NCBI GenBank assembly: GCA_035293845.1
Contig: DATGMB010000263.1
Location: forward strand, 1-33,317
DNA: 33,317 bases
Source of the DNA: DATGMB01 sp035293845
GTDB lineage: Bacteria; Acidobacteriota; Terriglobia; Bryobacterales; Bryobacteraceae
Direction of reading: 5' to 3'
Part shown: positions 30,241-33,317 of the stretch, piece after piece
Layout: each line of letters begins with the position of its first letter
Numbering within the stretch: position 1 is the stretch's first letter
The notes under the pieces: model-generated
What the model was told of the DNA's origin: nothing
The model's input: the letters and a program-made list of their open reading frames with translations, nothing else
Database searches by the model: none
Translations under genes and position numbers: made by a program

Positions 30241-31278
30241 ATGTCTGGACTCTATGCGCGGTGGATGGACCGTTGGGAGCGGAAGCTCGCCACACGCGAC
30301 AACAATCGCGTCGTACGTCCCTTTGAATGGGGCGCTGACTGGCTGCAATCCCTGGGATTTCCGGCTTTTCCGGCGGAGGTCAATGGCGACGCCGCGGACT
30401 GCCTGACCCGCTTCGTGCGCGAGGCGCTGGCCGATTCCGACCGGTTCTATAGCTATGAGCCTGTGCGGGATTTCCGGTATTCCGAAGGCCGCCTGACGTT
30501 CACCAGTCCCGTCGCGAGCCCCTATCCGGAAAACAACACCGTGCATGCCCTGTGGTTTCCAGCCGCCCGGGATCGCGGCCGCGCGCTCGTGGTGCTGCCC
30601 CAGTGGAATAGCGGGCCGGATGGGCACGTGGGTTTGGCGAAGCTGCTGAATCGATTCGGAATCAGCGCCTTACGCATGACTATGGCATACCACGCCGAGC
30701 GTATGCCGAAGGAGCTGCAGCGCGCCGACTATCACGTTTCGAGCAACATCGGGCGAACCATCCATGCCTCGCGCCAGTCCGTGATCGACACCCGCGCGTG
30801 CATCGACTGGCTATGCGCCCAGGGCTACGAGCGCATCGGCATCCTCGGCACCAGCCTCGGCTCTTGCGTGGCGTTCATCGCCGCAGCCCACGACCTTCGG
30901 GTGCGAACGGGCATTTTCAACCACGTCTCGATGTACTTCTCGGATGTGGTCTGGACCGGGCTTTCCACGCAGCACGTCCGCCGCGGCTTCGGCGACCGCG
31001 TCTCCCAGGACGACCTGCGGTCGTACTGGTCCGTGATCAGCCCGGCCAGCTACCTGAAACGCCTCGCCGGACGGGATCTGCCGGCGCTGCTGATCTGGGC
31101 GCGCCACGATTCGAGCTTCCTGCCGGTCTATTCCCGCCAGGTGCTGGAGGCCTTCGGCGAACTCCGGCTTCCCCACGAGGTGTTCGCGCTGCCCTGCGGG
31201 CATTACACCACGGGCCAGTTCCCATTCAACCTCATGGACGGCCTCGCAATGTGCCGGTTCGCGGCACGAAATCTGTAA
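30241..31278 (+). CDS. Alpha/beta hydrolase, ABHD18-like
   Basis: A 345-residue cytoplasmic alpha/beta hydrolase resembling the ABHD18 (DUF2048) family. The catalytic triad is complete: nucleophile S205 in GILGTSLGS, D290 in WARHDSSFLP and H321 in PCGHYTTGQFPF. Other family-like features are the N-terminal RPFEWGADWL segment, LVVLPQWNSGPDGHVGLAKLLNRFGI and LRMTMAYHAERMP. It lacks a signal peptide. The substrate is unknown. It is a single gene between an orphan terminator and the palindrome upstream of the structured RNA. Confidence 0.85.
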   Translation: MSGLYARWMDRWERKLATRDNNRVVRPFEWGADWLQSLGFPAFPAEVNGDAADCLTRFVREALADSDRFYSYEPVRDFRYSEGRLTFTSPVASPYPENNTVHALWFPAARDRGRALVVLPQWNSGPDGHVGLAKLLNRFGISALRMTMAYHAERMPKELQRADYHVSSNIGRTIHASRQSVIDTRACIDWLCAQGYERIGILGTSLGSCVAFIAAAHDLRVRTGIFNHVSMYFSDVVWTGLSTQHVRRGFGDRVSQDDLRSYWSVISPASYLKRLAGRDLPALLIWARHDSSFLPVYSRQVLEAFGELRLPHEVFALPCGHYTTGQFPFNLMDGLAMCRFAARNL

Positions 31279-31305
31279 CTGCAACAATACATGCGGTTTA
31301 TTTCG

Positions 31306-31336
31306 GTCAATATGAAATTTCATATTGACAATATGA
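31306..31336. promoter_or_regulatory. 24-bp perfect palindrome with a third half-site
   Basis: GTCAATATGAAA followed at once by its exact reverse complement spans 31306-31329. A third copy of the half-site (CAATATGA at 31329-31336) follows, so CAATATGA occurs at 31308, inverted at 31320-31327, and again at 31329. TTGACA (31325-31330), a possible -35 box, overlaps the array. It is very AT-rich for this genome and has no T-run, so it looks like an operator rather than a terminator. Confidence 0.65.
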
Positions 31337-31390
31337 GGCTTCTGTGGGACGATTGGGACATCACTGGAAAAGGAGGTGGTCCAGAAAATT

Positions 31391-31432
31391 ATGGATAGTA
31401 GTAAACGACCGCAAGAGGTGGCCGACTGTTAA
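31391..31432 (+). CDS. 13-codon ORF inside the structured RNA
   Basis: ATG 31391 to TAA 31432 encodes MDSSKRPQEVADC. It follows the extended anti-16S segment, with 14 nt between AGGAGG and the ATG, longer than the usual 5-9. The stop lies in a hairpin loop (CGACT/AGTCG). The peptide ends in cysteine and is charged; it could be a leader peptide whose translation changes the fold of the RNA, or a functional micropeptide. Translation is not demonstrated. Confidence 0.45.
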   Translation: MDSSKRPQEVADC

Positions 31433-31540
31433 AGTCGCGCCTCTAATGTAGCCGATTCCGTCCAGTGACGGAATCACGTTCCTGTGGACCGGCTGCCTCT
31501 TGTGTCAGCTTAAGCCTCAGGCTTTATCCAAGGCTACCTA

Positions 31541-31579
31541 CCCCCGTGACCGGAGTCCGGCCACGGGGGTTCGTCTTTT
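31541..31579 (+). terminator. Intrinsic terminator between the structured RNA and rpmE
   Basis: CCCCCGTGACCGG (31541-31553), loop AGT, then CCGGCCACGGGGG (31557-31569), with one A-C mismatch, followed by TTCGTCTTTT. A 13-position stem with a T-rich tail. It either ends the RNA or works as an attenuator upstream of L31. Its CCCCGTG...CCGG core resembles the orphan terminator at 30166. Confidence 0.75.
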
Positions 31580-31581
31580 GG

Positions 31582-31587
31582 TACACT
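31582..31587 (+). promoter_or_regulatory. Putative -10 box TACACT of rpmE
   Basis: TACACT lies directly after the terminator, 74 nt before ATG 31662, giving rpmE its own promoter and a leader of roughly 68 nt. AAAGGA sits about 15 nt before the ATG. Confidence 0.4.
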
Positions 31588-31661
31588 GTTTTTCAGCAGG
31601 ATGATGTCCTCGCGCTGGCGGGGAAGGCTTCCTGCGCCTACGAAAGGAATTCCCGTAACAA

Positions 31662-31895
31662 ATGAAGGCTGGTATCCACCCCGCTTATAACGAAGTGAAT
31701 GTGATCTGCGCCTGCGGGCACACCTTCAAGACACGCTCGACCCACAAGGGCGATATCCGCGTGGAAATCTGCTCCTCCTGTCACCCGTTCTTCACCGGCC
31801 GCCAGAAGCTGGTCGATACGGCCGGCCGCGTCGATCGGTTCGAGAAGAAGTACCGCGCGACCCGCGGCGCCAAGAAGACGCAGCCGACGGCGTAG
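31662..31895 (+). CDS. rpmE: Large ribosomal subunit protein bL31
   Basis: A 77-residue zinc-binding form of L31, located at the base of the central protuberance of the 50S subunit. Seen: MKAGIHPAYNEVNVICACGHTF with C16 and C18, then RVEICSSCHPFFTGRQKLVDTAGRVDRFEKKY with C37 and C40 completing the zinc site, and a basic disordered tail. The cysteine-containing form is normally replaced by a zinc-free paralogue under zinc limitation; none is seen here. It follows the structured RNA and its terminator. The fairly long leader could allow autoregulation, but I see no known L31 leader motif. Confidence 0.97.
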   Translation: MKAGIHPAYNEVNVICACGHTFKTRSTHKGDIRVEICSSCHPFFTGRQKLVDTAGRVDRFEKKYRATRGAKKTQPTA

Positions 31896-31904
31896 CAAAA
31901 GAAA

Positions 31905-31939
31905 AACGGCCGCGGATGTTTACGCATCCCGCGGCCGTT
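31905..31939. terminator. Bidirectional terminator between rpmE and the Spy-like gene
   Basis: AACGGCCGCGGATG (31905-31918) pairs with CATCCCGCGGCCGTT (31925-31939), with one bulged C and a 6-nt loop. The A-rich stretch just upstream (31897-31906) gives a U-run for leftward transcripts; the rightward T content is weaker. It serves both converging genes. Confidence 0.75.
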
Positions 31940-31961
31940 CTCTATTTCCGCTGAAGCGCTC

Positions 31962-32393
31962 TTACTTCGTTTCCTTCCGCTGCTTGTCGTTGCGGTGACG
32001 CTGCTCGTCCCGTTCTTTCTGATATTTGTCGTAGAGCGGGATCTGGTCGGGGCGGAGGATCGCCCGGATCTCTTCTTTCTGCTTCTCCCAGAGGGCCCGG
32101 CTTTCCTGGCTGCCCTTCTTGTGCAGCTCGTCAAATCGCTGGCGGGTCTGATCGTAAATCCGGTTGAGCTGGGCCAGTTGCTGGTCGTCCAGCTTCACCT
32201 TGTCGCGCATTTCGGAGATCAGCCGGCGGCGAACCTCTTCGGGATCGGGCCGGGGAGGACGGGTTGGAGCCGTCGTCGAACCCGAGGTCACCGAATTCAC
32301 GGTGTAGAGGCGGTGGCCGACGACGCCCACAAGGACGCCGCTCGAAAAGACAAGAAGCACCGAAAGTAGCGCGGAGAACCTGTTTTTGGGCAT
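31962..32393 (-). CDS. Membrane-anchored Spy/CpxP-like helical protein
   Basis: A 143-residue protein with one N-terminal membrane segment (FSALLSVLLVFSSGVLVGVVGHRLY) and a Pro/Thr linker. A long, charged, helical periplasmic domain follows (about 48-143: RRRLISEMRDKVKLDDQQLAQLNRIYDQTRQRFDELH, RAILRPDQIPLYDKYQKERDEQ). The pattern of L-x-x-x-Q followed by I-L-R/T-P-x-Q resembles Spy/CpxP and heavy-metal-resistance proteins, which act as periplasmic chaperones or stress sensors. It lies 7 nt after the putative anti-sigma gene, so it probably belongs to the same ECF-controlled operon, perhaps as its sensory or effector part. Confidence 0.8.
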   Translation of the reverse strand: MPKNRFSALLSVLLVFSSGVLVGVVGHRLYTVNSVTSGSTTAPTRPPRPDPEEVRRRLISEMRDKVKLDDQQLAQLNRIYDQTRQRFDELHKKGSQESRALWEKQKEEIRAILRPDQIPLYDKYQKERDEQRHRNDKQRKETK

Positions 32394-32400
32394 GGGCAGT

Positions 32401-32748
32401 TCACCTGCCGGTTTCCGAGGCTGGATACAGATGGACTGGTCCTACGATATCGGGCGCATCGAGCGCGTTGGCTTCCGCCAATGCCTCAATATAGCTCTGG
32501 GAGCCGGCCGGAGCCACCGTGTGGGGGATTGCCATGTACACGCCGAGCGCGATCGACAGCGCGACTGCCGCCGTGACCAGCGCATTGGCCATGCGGCGGA
32601 ATGAAAACGCAAAGGTTTGGCGGGCCTCGATGCGCCGCCACAGGTTCGGCATGAAATTCGCGGATGGATCCCGATCCGGGCACGCCCCCGCGAACGCCCG
32701 GAACAGGGCGTCCAGTCTTTCCTCATCGCTCGCGCGCATAGGCTGCAT
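32401..32748 (-). CDS. Putative anti-sigma factor, single membrane span
   Basis: A 115-residue protein with a short cytoplasmic N-terminal domain (MRASDEERLDALFRAFAGACPDRDPSANFMPNLWRRIEARQ), one membrane helix (about residues 55-75, MANALVTAAVALSIALGVYMAI) and a short periplasmic tail. Size, topology and position directly downstream of the ECF sigma gene fit an anti-sigma factor, although no classical HxxxCxxC zinc motif is present. The ATG at 32748 or 32739 may be used. A 71-nt gap separates it from the sigma gene and holds an imperfect GC hairpin (GCTCCCGGCC against GGCCAGGAGC). Confidence 0.72.
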   Translation of the reverse strand: MQPMRASDEERLDALFRAFAGACPDRDPSANFMPNLWRRIEARQTFAFSFRRMANALVTAAVALSIALGVYMAIPHTVAPAGSQSYIEALAEANALDAPDIVGPVHLYPASETGR

Positions 32749-32819
32749 GATACCTCTACTTCTACCCCAATCCCAAGGCTATCCCGGCTCCTGGCCAGAC
32801 GGCCCTTCCCGGCCGGGAG

Positions 32820-33317
32820 CTACTTCTTTTCCCCGGCCCCGAACGCTTTCAGCACACGCTGCCTCGCCCGGAACAGCCGAACCTTAAGAGCATTTTCGTT
32901 GACCTTGTAGATCTTTTCAAGTTCCTTTAACGAAAGCCCTTCGACTTCCTTCAGCATGAGCAGGATGCGATCCGCCTCGGAAACCGCTCCGAGAAGCGAA
33001 TCGACCGACTCCCGCACCTTTTTCTGGTGCTGCTCATCCAGATCCGCCTTGCCGCCCGCCGCCGCATCGGCCATCATGACCTGCTGCTCGGACAGATCCG
33101 ACATGCGGAACTCCTGCCGCCGCCGCAACTTACGAAGATAGTCGAAAGCCGCGTTGACGGTCAGGCGGTACAGCCACGGTTCAAAGACCTTCTCCTCCCG
33201 GAGTTGATCGAGCGAAAAATACAGCCGCAGGAAAACTTCCTGCGCGACGTCCTCGACATCTTCCGGGCGAGCGATCAGCCGGGTGATCGTCCCCATGATG
33301 CGCTTCCGGTAAGCCAG
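32820..33317 (-). CDS. ECF-type RNA polymerase sigma factor, 5' end outside window
   Basis: The last 165 or so residues of a sigma-70-family ECF factor that runs off the right edge. Region 2 is seen from its middle (RPEDVEDVAQEVFLRLYFSLDQLREEKVFEPWLYRLTVNAAFDYLRK), and region 4 is complete (VDSLLGAVSEADRILLMLKEVEGLSLKELEKIYKVNENALKVRLFRARQRVL), with the HTH that reads the -35 element. An in-frame ATG at 33296 is internal, because LAYRKRI upstream continues region 2. It directs RNA polymerase to stress promoters and is probably held by the protein encoded next. Confidence 0.92.
   Translation of the reverse strand: MAYRKRIMGTITRLIARPEDVEDVAQEVFLRLYFSLDQLREEKVFEPWLYRLTVNAAFDYLRKLRRRQEFRMSDLSEQQVMMADAAAGGKADLDEQHQKKVRESVDSLLGAVSEADRILLMLKEVEGLSLKELEKIYKVNENALKVRLFRARQRVLKAFGAGEKK

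Larger units (their letters stand above)
31345..31580 (+). ncRNA. Structured RNA with an extended anti-16S segment and small ORF
   Basis: The start is approximate. Segment 31369-31384 (AAAGGAGGTGGTCCAG) is complementary over all 16 positions, with one G-U pair at 31379, to the conserved 3' end of bacterial 16S rRNA (CTGGATCACCTCCTTT). Further structure: GGTCCA (31378-31383) can pair with TGGACC (31485-31490); CAAGAGG (31412-31418) with CCTCTTG (31496-31502); a perfect 9-bp hairpin GATTCCGTC/GACGGAATC at 31454-31475; CGACT/AGTCG around the stop of the small ORF; and AAGCC/GGCTT at 31512-31524. It ends at the terminator 31541-31579. I recognise no named RNA family with certainty. Confidence 0.6.

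Noticed and set aside
30000..30326. 108-codon rightward frame starting MWKTQGRG
   Set aside because: It reads through the strong terminator and into the hydrolase gene in another frame; no ribosome binding site.
31369..31384. Fragment of an rRNA operon left in the genome
   Set aside because: The match to the 16S 3' end stops after 16 nt on both sides, lies on the antisense strand, and sits correctly before a small ORF within further structure.
31345..31580. tmRNA, 6S RNA or SRP RNA as the identity of the structured RNA
   Set aside because: No tRNA-like end or tag ending in AA for tmRNA, no GGAA-type SRP loop, and no long single 6S-style bulged hairpin.
1..33317. CRISPR array, prophage or insertion sequence
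   Set aside because: No regularly spaced direct repeats with unique spacers, no transposase, integrase or phage structural genes were found on reading through the window.

Overview
The window is about 33 kb of GC-rich bacterial chromosome and has the look of an Acidobacteriota genome of the Bryobacterales/Solibacter type. The pointers are a seven-bladed beta-propeller repeat protein, many secreted orphan proteins, an ECF sigma / anti-sigma cluster, an ArsR-SRPBCC pair, and vegetative genes with almost no 5' leader. This placement is an inference from gene content; there is no rRNA or tRNA gene in the window to confirm it.

Layout. 1-3180: a truncated secreted protein read leftward, then coaD, an aspartate aminotransferase and a mannose-6-phosphate isomerase, overlapping and read rightward. 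3156-4289: a tight leftward operon of a secreted protein, a 49-residue double zinc ribbon, a ribbon-helix-helix antitoxin and a PIN-domain toxin, with a palindromic operator against the antitoxin start. 4324-11170: a rightward, translationally coupled run of heptose-phosphate adenylyltransferase, mfd, a SurA/PpiC-type chaperone, an OB-HD (YhaM-like) exonuclease and a BlaI-type repressor. 11171-13954: heptamer repeats, then a membrane-less MgtE-type sensor (PRC, MgtE-N, CBS) coupled to an unusual Nramp-family transporter. 13958-15384: an SRPBCC protein, its ArsR regulator with a clear operator, and a small secreted metzincin. 15501-16946: an aldehyde dehydrogenase. 16951-22072: a leftward envelope block of a DUF2339 membrane protein, a TgpA-type transglutaminase and a GtrB-like glycosyltransferase. 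22145-28250: a TrmH methyltransferase, a Memo-like protein with an extra N-terminal domain, an esterase-fold protein lacking its nucleophile, and the beta-propeller protein. 28325-29596: a secreted DUF11-like protein read leftward. 29597-30240: mostly non-coding, ending in an orphan strong terminator. 30241-31278: an ABHD18-like hydrolase. 31279-31661: a remarkable non-coding stretch, then rpmE (L31). 31962-33317: a leftward ECF sigma factor, a putative anti-sigma factor and a membrane-anchored Spy/CpxP-like protein.

The most striking feature lies at 31306-31580. A 24-bp perfect palindrome precedes a structured RNA carrying a 16-base stretch that can pair along its whole length (one G-U wobble) with the conserved 3' end of 16S rRNA, far longer than a normal Shine-Dalgarno. 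It is followed by a 13-codon ORF (MDSSKRPQEVADC), several hairpins, a downstream segment that can re-pair with the extended Shine-Dalgarno, and a terminator, just ahead of the ribosomal protein L31 gene. The second is the MgtE-like sensor plus variant Nramp pair, which may be a split magnesium transport system. Third, at least five genes have a TANNNT -10 box ending 6-7 nt before the start codon, which implies leaderless transcription.
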